This document shows positions 1 to 11,317 of a stretch of 64,000 nt of DNA, piece by piece. This DNA is from Siphonodentalium dalli (Eukaryota > Mollusca > Scaphopoda > Gadilida > Siphonodentaliidae): assembly GCA_032622095.1 (NCBI GenBank), contig CP136061.1, positions 231,506,944-231,570,943 on the forward strand. Direction: 5' to 3'. The position numbers and the translations under genes are program-made. Under the pieces are notes generated by a model that worked only from the letters and a program-made list of their open reading frames with translations, searched no databases and had not been told where the DNA came from. Numbering within the stretch: position 1 is the stretch's first letter; each line of letters starts with the position of its first letter.

Positions 1-1409
1 GCAAACCACTTAAAATAATTTTCAATTTATCTTTAAAGAGCTGTTGTTTCCATACAGCTTGGAAGAAAGCCGATGTGATGACCCTCTTTAAAAAGGGTGA
101 TAGGCATGACCCTTTAAATTATCGTCCGATATCTCTTATAAGTTGTGTCGGCAAGGTACTAGAGAGATTAGTTTTTAATGAAATTCTAAGCCATTTGAAA
201 ACCCACAACCTTTTATATAAGCATCAGTCTGGATTTATACCTGGTCATAGTACCGAATTTCAACTAATTGAAATCATTCATAATATCCACTGTGCAATCG
301 ACGAGGGCCAAACGAGTTGTGCAGTATTTTTCGATATTTCCAAAGCGTTTGACAAAGTCTGGCACCGAGGTCTTGTTTTAAAATTAGAGAAATATGGTTT
401 GAAAGGTAATATTCTGAAATGGATGACAAACTATTTACAAAATAGACAGCAAAGAGTTAGAGTCAACTCAAGCTTTTCGCAGTACTCCTCAATATCAGCT
501 GGTGTGCCCCAGGGATCTGTAGTCGGGCCTCTGATGTTTTTAATTTACATTAATGACATTGCCGATGGAATTAAATCTAGCACAAGACTGTATGCTGACG
601 ACACATGTTTAATCAACAGCGATAGTGATACGTATAACCTTCAATTGACAGTCAATAGAGACATGAACAAAATCAGAGACTGGGCTGAAAATTGGTGTGT
701 CCAATTTAATAGTAGTAAAACCAATCTAATGTTATTTTCCAAGCCAAGTGTTGTTAAACCTACAATCATATTCGACGGGGTAACCCTAGAATACTCTAAT
801 AGCCACAAACACCTAGGATTGGATATTGACGACAACCTAACTTGGAACACACACATTGGTAATATATGCACAAGGGCACACGCACGCCTGTCACAATTGC
901 GTAAACTAAGAGCAATGCTAAATCGTGAAACACTCCAAACCCTCTATTTATCCCATGTTCGATCCCTTATGGAATACGCTAGTAACGTTTGGTCTGGTGC
1001 ACCTCATTACTTACTAAAAGATCTAGAAGATGTTCAATACGAAGCAGCTAGAATAGTCACCGGTTGCACCAGATCAGTTCCAAATATTAGACTTCTGACC
1101 GAACTAGGTTGGGAGACGTTAGAAACTCGAAGATATTACAAACAGGTTTTGACATTCCACAATATAGTAAACGAAAAAACACCTAACTATTTGACAGACC
1201 TTATACCATCCAAATTCAGCGCCCGAAATGACCATGATACCAGAAATGCATCAAATTTTATCCCTATGAAATGCAATTACAAAAGAAAAGAGTCCACCTT
1301 CATGCCCAAGTGTATAAATGACTGGAATAAACGCGATAAAAAAATAAGAAACATGAATTATGAATGTTTTCGACAATCACTTATTCCCAATCCGGTTAAA
1401 CCTCCTTAG
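1..1409 (+). CDS. LINE reverse transcriptase, 5' cut by window edge
   Basis: This is the reverse-transcriptase part of a non-LTR retrotransposon of the jockey/CR1 type; the open frame runs from about 75 to a TAG at 1407-1409. It would copy the element's RNA into DNA at a nicked target. Motifs are in the normal order: LNYRPISL (finger region), FFDISKAFDKVWH (motif A with catalytic Asp), SAGVPQGSVVGPLMFLIYIND (motif B), YADDT (catalytic YxDD), then HLGLDID. The 444-residue frame covers the RT and connection region. The endonuclease domain expected upstream is missing because the window starts inside the element, so the ATG at 75 is only the first Met in the visible frame. The catalytic Asp residues are intact, so the copy may be fairly young, but the region after the stop is broken (next entry). 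Confidence 0.9.
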   Translation, partial: KPLKIIFNLSLKSCCFHTAWKKADVMTLFKKGDRHDPLNYRPISLISCVGKVLERLVFNEILSHLKTHNLLYKHQSGFIPGHSTEFQLIEIIHNIHCAIDEGQTSCAVFFDISKAFDKVWHRGLVLKLEKYGLKGNILKWMTNYLQNRQQRVRVNSSFSQYSSISAGVPQGSVVGPLMFLIYINDIADGIKSSTRLYADDTCLINSDSDTYNLQLTVNRDMNKIRDWAENWCVQFNSSKTNLMLFSKPSVVKPTIIFDGVTLEYSNSHKHLGLDIDDNLTWNTHIGNICTRAHARLSQLRKLRAMLNRETLQTLYLSHVRSLMEYASNVWSGAPHYLLKDLEDVQYEAARIVTGCTRSVPNIRLLTELGWETLETRRYYKQVLTFHNIVNEKTPNYLTDLIPSKFSARNDHDTRNASNFIPMKCNYKRKESTFMPKCINDWNKRDKKIRNMNYECFRQSLIPNPVKPP

Positions 1410-1768
1410 TATTTTTCTACAGGGAAACGATCATTAAATATCTTACAATGTCGACTCAGTGCGAATTCAGTGAACTCCAATCAGATAAATACTTCAATTA
1501 TATTGCGGTGTCCAAAGCCTGTAGAGGCGGCGATGGTGAAGAAAACGCATTTAATTATTTTTTCCAATGTCAATTGCATATTATTCCAAGAGTAGACTTG
1601 CTGAACAAGCTACTACGATTCAATATTTATTCAGTAAAAACTTTACAATTTGGAGATCCAAGCTTATCAAATTCCAATAATGAAGACATTTTCAAGGCTG
1701 TCCAAATCTTTATAAGAGACACACCCCAGGGTGAGAACACACGAAGTTCAACAGCAGACGACTACTAG
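1410..1768 (+). pseudogene. Degraded C-terminal zinc-knuckle region of the same LINE
   Basis: Directly after the RT stop the same frame reads YFSTGKRSLNILQCRL, a motif family normally found near the C-terminus of these LINE ORFs. A different frame from about 1448 then continues with ACRGGDGEENAFNYFFQC, which resembles the cysteine/histidine knuckle (C-G-E-A-HYFF-C) that ends related proteins. One stop codon and at least one frameshift therefore separate it from the RT. The frame closes at 1768 and A-rich sequence follows, so I read this as a decayed C-terminus rather than a separate small gene. The family assignment comes from motif recognition alone. Confidence 0.6.
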
Positions 1769-2100
1769 GGAAGAAAGAAAAAACAAAATAATAAAAATAA
1801 TATTTCTGAGTATAGTCATAAACGCTCTATAAGAACATATTGCACTGTCCTGCCACCTTACCATTGTTAAGGATAGATGAGCACAGTACACTATATAGCA
1901 ACCAGATACTTTCGAACAAGTTGGGAGAGACTAGCAACAATCAAACTTTAACATTATACACTTTAATACCATATATAAATGTTCAATGCCATGTTCATTT
2001 TTTTTCTTTCACTTGATTGTCTGGTGATCGGGAGAGAAGTAGCATATAAGTGGCCCGTACTTGTTCTTCAATCCCGTTGCCAAATGTATTTATATGCATA
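1769..2100. other. No gene seen; AT-rich flank after LINE
   Basis: The A-rich stretch at 1778-1803 may be the LINE 3' tail. No coding frame, RNA gene or clear repeat is visible in the rest. Confidence 0.4.
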
Positions 2101-3315
2101 TATGGCGAATAAATATGTTTAAACCATGCGCGAAGCTGGCGTCGCACGGGCTCGGCGACCCGATACAATTCGTATCCGGGGCAAGATACATTCACATACC
2201 AAATTTCAAGTCGATAGCTCCACCCGTTTCCGAGATCTCGTCTGCGCATGAGCTGCACGGGCGTCGCACGGGCTCGCCAATACGACGACGACCACCGCCT
2301 GGTCAAACTACACACACGTACCAAGTTTCGTCCCGATCGGTCGAGAATCGTAGATTTGTATTAATGACAAACATACAGACAGACAGACAGACAGAGGTCT
2401 TCAAAATATATATGAGACTAGTCGATGAGCCCGACGTTGTCCGGGCTATTCAAAAACCAAATTTCAAGTCGATAGCTCCACCCGTTTCCGAGATCTTGTC
2501 TGCGCATGCGCGAAGCTGGCGTCGCACGGGCTCGGCGACCCGATAAAATTCGTATCCGGGGCAAGATACATTCACATATCAAATTTCAAGTCGATAGCTC
2601 CACCCGTTTCCGAGATCTCGTCTGCGCATGCGCGAAGCTGGCGTCGCACGGGCTCGGCGACCCGATAAAATTCGTATCCGGGGAAAGATACATTCACATA
2701 CCAAATTTCAAGTCGATAGCTCCACCCGTTTCCGATATCTCGTCTGCGCATGCGCTGCACTGGCGTCGCATGGGCTCGCCAATACGACAACGACGACCGC
2801 CTGGTCAAACTACACACACGTACCAAGTTTCGTCCCGATCGGTCGAGAATCGTAGATTTGTATAAATGACAAACAGACAGACAGACAGACAGAGATCTTC
2901 AAAATATATATGAGACTAGCCGATGAGCCCGACGTTGTCCGGGCTATTCAAAAACCAAATTTCAAGTCGATAGCTCCACCCGTTTCCGATATCTGGTCTG
3001 CGCATGCGCGAAGCTGGCGTCGCACGGGCTCGGCGACCCGATAAAATTCGTATCCGGGGCAAGATACATTCACATACCAAATTTCAAGTCGATAGCTCCA
3101 CCCGTTTCCGAGATCTCGTCTGCGCATGCGCGAAGCGGGCGCCGCACGGGCTCGCCAATACGACAACGTCCACCGCCTGGTCAAACTACACACACGTACC
3201 AAGTTTGGTCCCGATCAGTCGAGAATCGTAGATTTGTATAAATGACAAACATACAGACAAACATACAGACAAACATACAAACAAACAGACAGAGGTCTTC
3301 AAAATATATATGAGA
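2101..3315. repeat. Tandem array of a retroposon module with (CAGA)n tails
   Basis: A module of about 120 bp is repeated head to tail. It contains ACCAAATTTCAAGTCGATAG, CCACCCGTTTCCGAGATCTC, TGCGCATGCGCGAAGC and GACCCGATAAAATTCGTATC. Three larger units each end in CGTCCCGATCGGTCGAGAAT-like sequence, a short CAGA/CATA simple tail (near 2370-2393, 2870-2892, 3244-3294) and TCTTCAAAATATATATGAGA. The layout suggests repeated insertion or unequal exchange of a SINE or LINE 3' end. Apparent open frames on both strands follow the repeat period and are not genes. Confidence 0.75.
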
Positions 3316-3399
3316 TTTAGAAATGCATATTAAACATCATTTAAGACAGTGATGCAATTGGAGTTATTCTTCGTGTAACTTATAGTCACTATCACTGTG

Positions 3400-3621
3400 A
3401 CTCAGATCAGAATTCGTCACAGTGACTCGCTAAAAGGTGTGGGTTAGTCAAAGTGACCCCAAATGCTTGCGATTTGTTGTCAGTGTGGCAAACTTTCCCA
3501 CATACAAGTCCGATAGTCGCAGTCTGTTTTATGGATTATAAACTCGGCATCGCCATCTCTTTGGGGCTTATCAATGCCGGGTGTGCTATTCACCATACTG
3601 ACTGAGCTACTGGCGGACTTC
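3400..3621 (-). repeat. Possible tRNA-headed SINE remnant
   Basis: Read on the minus strand from 3621, the sequence starts CCGCCAGTAGCTCAGTCAG, which resembles the 5' end and A box of a tRNA. About 60 nt on, GATGCCGAGTTTATAATCC is a weak B-box-like segment. The body down to 3400 is unassigned. It is far from a functional tRNA, so a decayed SINE head is the best reading. Confidence 0.35.
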
Positions 3622-5635
3622 TGCGATATAGCATTTTATTAATTAGATATGACATTTTTGTCCAGAGCGGTCTGTTATCGAACTATGTGAATATTGCTTC
3701 AATTTGCCCTTAAACCGAGTAATATCATTTTACTACATCACCAATCCGAGTAATATCATTCTACGACATCACAAATCTGAGTAATATGGTTTTAAAACAA
3801 TCATGCCATAAATCAACTTCACTGCTAAATAATGTGTAGACAACGATTTTTTGTGATGTCATTCATTTGAAATAAATGTTAGTTACTAAGAGGCGATATA
3901 ATTAATAAATATGGCATTACTTGGCTGGTTTGATATTAGGCCTGATAACAGCCCTCGGTATAACTTCATATCAGCCTGAGACAGAACCTCTGACTGATAT
4001 CGGGTCAAATATCAAACCAACCAAGTAATATCCTCTAAATATATCCCGGGAGAACTTTCTCTGCATGCATATATAGGTGCCTGTACTGTCGATATACTAC
4101 ATGAGGATATATACACCCTGACTGCACACATATAGGTACTGCAATACAAACATAAAATCCACATATAAAACCAGTATAAAACCGTTCATTTGCAAAAATA
4201 TATATTAAGTTAAAATTGAGTTATGTAGTTCCGGGTCAAACTCTTGCGATAACGTGAAATTTAGAAGAGATAAAAACTGAGATGTTTCCATAAAAACGTC
4301 ATAGCCTTAATGGAAATGGTTTCAGTCATTTTAAAGCCATTTTATGGTATAAAGAGCCGTAAGTGCTATCAAGGAACTATCATTATTGTTCATCATAAAT
4401 AGTATTAACGGTCCTCTTCACGAACCCACTAATAATGTATGCAAGCTCAACTCTCTCAAACTATAACAAAACATGTTCATTCAATCGGGGTAAATTTCGT
4501 GTCATAAAATCATAGACGCGAAATATTTTCAAAATTGATTAGGTTTTTATTGAGGAAAATGTATATTTGATCTCGTCGTGATCTCGGGTGGGCATTATAT
4601 TCGCATGGATAACGGGACATTACTATTCAGGTGAATGGATCATGCGTACAAGCTACAATTTATGAAGCAAAAGTCGGCAACCTTAAATTTAATTGTCACA
4701 CAAAAATACTTTGGCCAAGTGAAACGTCGCTGAAAATCAGTTAAAGTTATTTAAAGCGACACAAGGCCATTACAGTGATTAAATGTGCAAACAATATTAG
4801 AGTCGGTTAAAACATCATTACTAAGAAGAACATGGAGAAATATATAACGTTGTTCATATATTCATTATTGATTGTTCGTCAATAAGGAAATTTTGAAATT
4901 TTACGCGTTGAAACAATTGTTATGTAAACAAAACTGTAACAGTGATTTGTCAACAAACATCACTAGTCGTATTGTCAGTTCAAATAGTTTAGTCTAAATA
5001 TGATTTTCAGAATATTTTCCAACGATTTAACCTTTACAACTGTTTATATACCGTGAAATTGACATTAAACTAATCTTATTTTACTAATTTGACTTTTAGC
5101 TGTAATCCCATTCTAACAGTAATGTTTACATAACGATGGGATTGATAAGCGAAATCCAATTATTGGAGAGTTATTAATAATGAAAACGAGAAGAAAGTCA
5201 ATCTATTTTGTGTACATGTTGATTCATTTCAATTCAATGTATTTCTATTAATCGATATGTAGATAATACAGACAAAATATATATGACATCAACATATTCA
5301 ATTATGACATATAATAACAATGAATTTCACACGTGGAATACATGAGTGATTAGATATTTGGTAAGTTTCCGTTCGGTGATGATTTCGGTTACAGTGGGGG
5401 GGGGGGGGGGAGTTATGGTCAGGGATGTAGGTATTTTTAAAATAGGGGTGGGTACATGGAATCTCAGTGTTATAGCCTCAAGTGGAATTGCCGAAAATAT
5501 CCTGGACTTTCCTTATGAAAGTTGACAGATTCCAATTGTATTTTTATTTCTAGTCATAAAGAGTTCTGAGTGTTTGTTGGCATTCGGTCTTCTATAGAAA
5601 TAGGGTTTCAGATAGGTCGATCTGAGTTCATTTAA
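3622..5635. other. No gene seen; non-coding, unassigned
   Basis: AT-rich DNA without a supported coding frame. There is a loose inverted pair around a TTGGTTTGATAT-like motif at 3920-4025 and a run of about 16 G at 5395-5410. Nothing else could be assigned. Confidence 0.5.
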
Positions 5636-6079
5636 AGGCCAACTTAATTTTCGAGTTACCGATTATTTTTAAATAGTGCCTTGATATACGTTTTAGTAAC
5701 AATCTATGCCATAAAATGATTAAAATACTATATTTACATACACCTGATATCTCTTCCGATTTCCCCATAACGTTACGGTAGACACGCCCCCTTATTCAAT
5801 GCGTTCATAAACCTATGAACGTAACGTGACGTCACTTTCAATGTCGTTCATAGGTTTATGAACACATTGGTCCCGGAAATCACCGGGGATTGTCGGACAT
5901 TACCGACTGCTTGAGTATCTAGTCAGCCAATACGCCAAGGATTTGATAGCAAAAAATATGTAATCGAGGTTCACGATTGGATGGCTAATAGAATCTAATC
6001 GCGAGTACGGGTGGCACGAGATGTTCGATTGACTATCAGAATGTTGGTTATCATATAATCCCATATCCCATAATATGTC

Positions 6080-6240
6080 AAATATAGCGAATTATCGAAA
6101 TATGAAATTCAACGAAAGGCGAAATATGAAAATACAGCGAAATAGCACGAAAAATCGAAATAGGAAAATACAGCGAAATAGGGCGAAATATAGAGCGAAA
6201 TATAGAAATAGGAAATTATTTTTATAAACGAAATAACGGA
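6080..6240. repeat. Degenerate GCGAAATA short repeats
   Basis: Variants of CAGCGAAATAG and GGCGAAATA recur irregularly inside element D1. It is a short degenerate array with no coding potential. Confidence 0.5.
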
Positions 6241-6327
6241 GATATTTGAAAAAGTGTTTTTGACGAAATAACGGACATATTTGGAGAAGTGTTTTAAAAG
6301 AGCGTAAGTATATAAATATAAATAATA

Positions 6328-6468
6328 AACGGCGGATTCAACGTGGTCATGGGTTTTGACCGCGATAAAAAAAAATCAGCAAACTCCGCATGAACCCCTC
6401 CGGGGTTCATGCAGTTTGCTGAATTTTTCTCGCGGTCAAAATCCCATGACCACATTGAAACCGCCGTT
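6328..6468. repeat. Long near-perfect inverted repeat inside D1
   Basis: The left arm starts AACGGCGG and the right arm ends CCGCCGTT. The roughly 65-bp arms share ACGTGGTCATGGGTTTTGAC, CGCGAT and AGCAAACT, and meet at CCCCTCCGGGG. A transcript of either strand would fold into one long hairpin. Confidence 0.85.
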
Positions 6469-6668
6469 CATTTCTTATATAACACACCACCATTTGGAAC
6501 GTCTGTGTCTCAGAAGGTGCTCATAGAGTAAAAGAAAATAGCTCAAATCATAAAAAATCCCCCCCCCCTCGAATAAGTTGAAAATACACTGTTTTGGAGT
6601 TTCCTCTTTCAATTAGTATACAATACGGCATATATTTTATATAATGTGATCTGGGGTTCGAAAATTAA

Positions 6669-7170
6669 AAATACGGGCGACGTTGCCGGTGGGTATACTG
6701 TTAAAATATTCACCTCCGTCAAAAACCGTCATAAACATAAAGAATAGTAAAATATAGACATTACCTTGTTCTTATACCAACCAGAATTATGGCATAAACA
6801 GTATGTTATTGTCAAATGTTTTTCCTTTGTTATGTAAACAAAAGCGAAAAACGTTACAGAACCTAACTTTTGTGTAGATCCAGATAATGGTAAACATAAA
6901 GAGCGTTATTTTTTACTGTTTTCCTGATATGGAAATAATAAAGAGCGTTTATATCATTTGTGTGTGATTAACCAATATAATTGCGCTGTGTTAAGTAAAC
7001 AGAAGCAAAACTTCTGTAACACGAGCAGGTTCTTGTTTACGTACACCATCGTACGTCTTGACGACGATATACTATTTACGCGCTGATTATGTTTGGCATA
7101 TGAACAAAAAATATATATATGGCGATTTGAACAGATATGAATATTTCTGCAACGAACGCCGCCCGTGCCT
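6669..7170. mobile_element. Family C TTAA MITE (C1), nested in D1
   Basis: It is flanked by TTAA at 6665-6668 and 7171-7174. The termini are AAATACGGGCGACGTTGCC on the left and AACGCCGCCCGTGCCT on the right, an imperfect inverted repeat. It is about 500 bp with no coding frame. A second copy, inverted, is at 19695-20210. The TTAA duplication is the piggyBac signature. Confidence 0.75.
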
Positions 7171-7186
7171 TTAAGTGGGCCTTTAA

Positions 7187-7847
7187 TTATGTAATTATGT
7201 TGATGATAGTTGTTTTACAGACTTTTATGTTATTTCGTATGAACCTATTTCGAAGACCTTGTTTTGGTTAAGGTTATGCAGTTATAACCGAAAGGTTTGA
7301 AGACAAATTCTGTAACGCGCTTATGTTCAAACTTTTCGTCTATATATCAATACTAATAAAACTCAATTTTGTTTGTTAGTGTGTTTGCTTGTTTGTCCGC
7401 TTATAGGCGATCAAACGACTGGACCATCATAGCTGAAAAATGTGTATGCAGGGGTAATTTGACTCGGTGAGCATTATTATCAGACGTCTCAAAAAGACCA
7501 TGCGGAGTGCATGGAATGTAGTTAACATGATGCGCACATAAGCAAGCATAACGCTCTTTATTCATACCATATCAGGAATATATCAATAGTGAACGCTCTG
7601 TATCGTTAGTCTCCACAGACTGAACGTTACACACATAGCATAAGTTACCAGAACGCTCTTCATCCATACCACATCAGTAATAGATCAACAGTCAACCTAT
7701 TCATCCATGCAGAAGACCACCAATGTGTTTTAGGACATAAAATAAAAAACATCCATTACCCTGCAGGGAGCCCCACAAATATATAGAAGCATATAGAAGA
7801 GTGTCGTCTGCTCATGTTTGTCTGGGGCTATGTATGGGTGAAATTAT
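7187..7847. other. No gene seen; possible helitron-like 5' end near 7340
   Basis: TATATCAATACTAATAAAAC followed by TTTTGTTTGTTAGTGTG and TGTTTGTCCG at about 7340-7400 resembles 5' ends of some animal helitron-like elements, but this is only a resemblance. ACGCTCTTTATTCATACCAT and a related stretch recur at about 7549-7575 and 7651-7675. No coding frame is supported. Confidence 0.25.
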
Positions 7848-7978
7848 AAAATTGTTAAAGAATACAAGAAAAAATTATTAAAATTGTAAAAAATTGTTAG
7901 GCCAATGCATTCTCTTATATATGCGAGGCGACATATGGTCGACTCGCATATATAAGAGAATGCATTGACACAGGGTAA
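7848..7978. mobile_element. Partial family A MITE (single hairpin)
   Basis: It holds the A-family spacer (AATTATAAAATTGTTAAAG) followed by one complete TATATAAGAGAATGCATT hairpin at about 7902-7970 and CACAGGG. Both TTAA termini and the second hairpin are absent, so it is a fragment. Confidence 0.7.
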
Positions 7979-8365
7979 AAAAAAATCCCGACTTCCGACT
8001 AGATTTGATATGTGAAATTGTGTAAATGTATGTCAAAACACTTCAATTTATTTCCATTCTTCTTGACCCGAGCAACGCCGGATACCTACATGTAGCTAGT
8101 AACTAATAAACCGAATCGAAACAAGGGTCATTTCTTATAAATTAATCCCAGTATTGGTAAAAAAAACTTCTAGATTTAACCAATATAGTTCCACTAGTAG
8201 CTGAAAGATGATAGCCTGAAACAGGCTATATATTTATTGTGTGCCTCCTATGTGGAGAAGAATATATACAGAAATGTTAAAATATGGTATATATATATAC
8301 ATGTCCATGGTTATCACAACGTCGTTGAAAACACACCAACACAGAGCTGCGGTATATGTTTTTAA

Positions 8366-9342
8366 CCCTTTACCCAACAGAAGGGCCCTGTGCCAATGCA
8401 TTCTCTTATATATGCGAGTCGACCATAGGTCGCCTCGCATATATAAGAGAATGCACTGGCTTAAAGGGGTACTGTACGCCATTTTCAATAAATTCCCGGT
8501 GATAACAACGATCTATTATCGATACTATATAGAAATATAAGTAATTTGAGTCGAAGATGTATTCTGTAAACGCTCAGGTTAATAGGCTATCTTAAAATTT
8601 AATAATTTAAAAGTTAATAATTTAATATAAATTGATTTTATGGCTCCAGTCATAAAATGGCGTCTCTTAAAATTCGAATTTCCGTGTACACAACGTAATC
8701 AAATTATAATTGAGGGATACTGGATTAGGAAAACAATTGCACACACGATCGTTTGAAACATTATGCTTATACGGGGAGAAAACCCAAGCCACTCATTGAC
8801 TAGTGACGGTACACTAACTTAAATGAGTATATGGGACTACTAAGCATATAATATAATGTTTATTTGATTCATTTGGTTGAAAACTTTACAAAAATTACTC
8901 GACAACGACAATTTGTATTTTTGCATTCCGGTAAATTTGCCATCCGTAACAATACTTCGTACTCAACAGACTTTCAAAAAATGGAAAAGTTGTTACCTTA
9001 TTCTCCGACTCGGGGATTATAGAAACCAACAACAACATCTTGGGTACAGTACCCCTTTAACACATTAAAAATTATAAAATTGTTAAAGAATGTAAGAAAA
9101 ATGGTAAAAAGTGTTAAAAAAAGATTTTTTTTAGGCCAATGCATTCTCTTATATATGCGAGGCGACCTATGGTCGACTCGCATATATAAGAGAATGCATT
9201 GGCACAGGGCATAACTGTACCTATCACAATGTGGTCAAGGAGCCGGTTCCAATGATATCCATATTTGTATGGTTCTATTGAGACAGACCGAAGATATTTT
9301 AGGCTGTTGAAGCTTTATTTGGCCGGTTTGTTGGGTAAAGGG
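8366..9342 (-). mobile_element. Family A piggyBac-like MITE (A1), split by element B
   Basis: TTAA duplications lie at 8362-8365 and 9343-9346, with terminal repeats CCCTTTACCCAACA / TGTTGGGTAAAGGG. Hairpin 1 is at about 8393-8460 and hairpin 2 at about 9135-9203. Between them an unrelated TTAA element (8465-9056) has been inserted. Without that insert the element is about 380 bp, as in the other copies. No transposase is encoded. Confidence 0.85.
8465..9056. mobile_element. Family B TTAA MITE nested in A1
   Basis: TTAA flanks at 8461-8464 and 9057-9060. The termini are AGGGGTACTGTACGCC and GGGTACAGTACCCCT, an inverted repeat of about 12 bp. The internal AT-rich sequence has no supported gene. 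Only one full copy is in the window, and it must be younger than the A1 insertion it interrupts. Confidence 0.75.
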
Positions 9343-9346
9343 TTAA

Positions 9347-10422
9347 AGTAGCCATATACTGGCTACACTAATATGAAATTGAGTTCCCACGAATAAAACG
9401 ACACATGGTGAGCAAGTAAGCTTGATGAGTCCAGAATAATAACCTCCATTTGGTGCAATACTTCGTCGGGAATGGTAACGACCTCTGTTCGAGGAAGAAA
9501 AGCACATAGAGTATAGCCACTGATTGTGTCCAGATATAAGTAAGTTGCTATCCCATAGAGGTTGAGTATATGTGGTCGAAATAACCATTCCTCGTGCAGG
9601 TGATGTGATCGGAAGTGCAGTATAGTGCAGATCGGTCGGTCAATTCAAACCAGCAATGCTGGCATCGTGCCAAACACGCGTTAGACTTTGTGTCCGAGCG
9701 CACCTGTGTCTTCTATATGCACATGTATCCATGTCATCCGTTATATATATATCTTTATCTCCTCCCAAAAAAAAAAAAACATTGTGGCTTTGCAATAAAT
9801 TCTTCATTCATTCATGGAAATAAGAGTGACGACACCGATCAAGGTTATCCAGGGGGGGGGGGGGGGCAGAAATAGTTTTTTCCGACACGTATCCTGGGGG
9901 TGGTGGATGTCAAAATAATCCCAAAGCAATTTTTTTTTTCCTTCACACCTTTAATTGATTTTTACTAGTTTGTACTGGTTTGTAACACCAAGAAATCAAT
10001 AATAAGGAACTGCAGCAACACTAAACACGCTAGGGCCATTGGATGTTGGTTTGTGCCTCTTAGGACAAGGGAAAGTATTTTTAATGCAGCTGAATCGCCC
10101 ATACAGTATTCTATGTAATTAATATCAAATAAGGATAACTTTAAAGAAATAAATTTAATGCCAAATCTGGTCAAACATGGACATTAAACACTGATGTATA
10201 CACTGATGTATAAAGAAGAAAAAAACCATGTAACATACCTAGACTTGTGAGTGGATAACACAATTATCTCATAATTAACAAAAGAGATAGAAAATGGTAA
10301 TAATTCACAATCTCATGTAGTCATGAATGAGTTAATACAGGTTTCTACTAAAAGTGTAGGTTTGTTTTTTATTATATGCTTTACTCTCACATGCTACGCT
10401 TGAGCAGTCCAATAGAAATTTA
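9347..10422. other. No gene seen; homopolymer runs
   Basis: Unassigned sequence with a run of A near 9768-9779 and about 16 G at 9852-9867. Short open frames here show no recognisable domain and no splice context. Confidence 0.5.
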
Positions 10423-10530
10423 ACCTATCTGATATAATACAATCACCTATCTGGTGAAAAACAATATCACCTATCTGGTGTAAAACAAAATCACATATCT
10501 GGTGTAGAGCAATATCACCTACCTGGTGTA
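10423..10530. repeat. Short tandem repeat, about 24-bp unit, 5 copies
   Basis: Units vary around ATCACCTATCTGGTGTAAAA. Each copy carries a small palindrome CACC-TATC-TGGTG, so single units could form mini-hairpins. The reading frame through it is repetitive and not a gene. Confidence 0.8.
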
Positions 10531-10861
10531 TAGACATAATATCTTTATAAATTTCCATAACAAAGTAACAAAACACAAAAACTAAAAAGGTCTCTAAAAA
10601 GGACTACCACACACATTTTGGCACTAAAACAGTGACTATTAATTATGATTAACCGTGCGCGCTGTGTCAGTGACCGGTTACACACTCAGGCAGAGCTGCT
10701 ATTCGTAATAGCAACACAGCTGCTTAATAGGTTTTGTGTCGAGAAGGAAATTGAATGCAACCTGGACACAATACAATGACTTCAGTTTAGCAATAAAATG
10801 TTCGATGGTATATAAATATTAGAACGTCAGTTTGTCCATAAATGTTCGATATAATATAATG

Positions 10862-10976
10862 ATTAGAGCATATCTTGTCGTTGACTACGCGAATGTATAG
10901 TGGCCAGTGGGAATGAACGACACCATTCCCACTGGCCACTACATTCGTGTAGTCAACTCCAAGCCATGCTCTATTC
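10862..10976. repeat. Inverted repeat with about 50-bp arms
   Basis: Left arm GTTGACTACGCGAATGTA then AGTGGCCAGTGGGAATG; right arm CATTCCCACTGGCCACT then ACATTCGTGTAGTCAAC. The outer GAGCATA/CATGCTC sequences also pair. It is probably a small fold-back element; I could not define a target duplication. Confidence 0.75.
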
Positions 10977-11278
10977 ATAGACTAAGCTTTAAAATAAATT
11001 GACTGCAGAGCTGTGGAAATATGATATTTAACAAAAACGATTAAAAATCCACTGCAGTCAAGAATATACTGCTAGAGACCAGTCCTGCTGTTCATTACTA
11101 GATGCAGGAGGTTTGGTCCTGGTTTTCTCTGTATGTTTGTGTTTTGCGTTCCACAAGGGGGTGGGTGTCAAAACATGGCTGGAAAAACTCTATAAATGGA
11201 GAAAAAAATTGGGGTCGGGGGTGGGTGGGTCCAAAAAGTGGTCATCGGCAAAAAAGTAGCATACGTGTTTGGAAATTT

Positions 11279-11317
11279 TTTCTCGATAACCCAGTGCCCC
11301 CTGGGTTATCGAGAAAT
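11279..11317. repeat. Short perfect palindrome
   Basis: TTTCTCGATAACCCAG faces CTGGGTTATCGAGAAA across a short TGCCCC spacer, giving a 16-bp stem. No poly-U tract or gene end accompanies it, so a terminator role is not supported. Confidence 0.75.

Larger units (their letters stand above)
5636..7182. mobile_element. Family D TTAA element (D1), hosting nested C1
   Basis: It is bounded by TTAA at 5632-5635 and 7183-7186. The left end AGGCCAACTTAATTTTCGAG faces the right end GTGGGCCT, but the right terminal repeat is split by element C1 (6669-7170), which duplicated an internal TTAA. With C1 removed, the right end reads GATCTGGGGTTCGAAAATTAAGTGGGCCT, matching in inverse the left end of a second copy at 42455. 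No transposase frame is visible, so this is a non-autonomous piggyBac-like element. It carries a long hairpin at 6328-6468 and AGCGAAATA-type repeats near 6080-6240. Confidence 0.7.

Noticed and set aside
2061-3231. Several 75-160-codon frames on both strands.
   Set aside because: They repeat with the tandem module and have similar sequence in each unit; artefact of a GC-richer repeat.
3550-3621. A functional tRNA gene on the minus strand.
   Set aside because: Only the A-box side resembles a tRNA; no cloverleaf or acceptor-stem pairing could be built.
5395-5410. Poly-G runs (also 9852, 15405, 28544, 53000, 63853) as G-quadruplex regulatory elements.
   Set aside because: They are simple homopolymers without gene context, and some may be length errors in assembly.
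8234-8540. Frames of 84 and 99 codons on opposite strands.
   Set aside because: They run through the palindromic hairpin of A1; palindromes give open frames on both strands. The same applies at 22000, 26818, 32912-33202, 48496-49018, 52233-52520 and 59430-59817.
11279-11317. Transcription terminator hairpin.
   Set aside because: No adjoining gene or T-tract, and the genome is eukaryotic.
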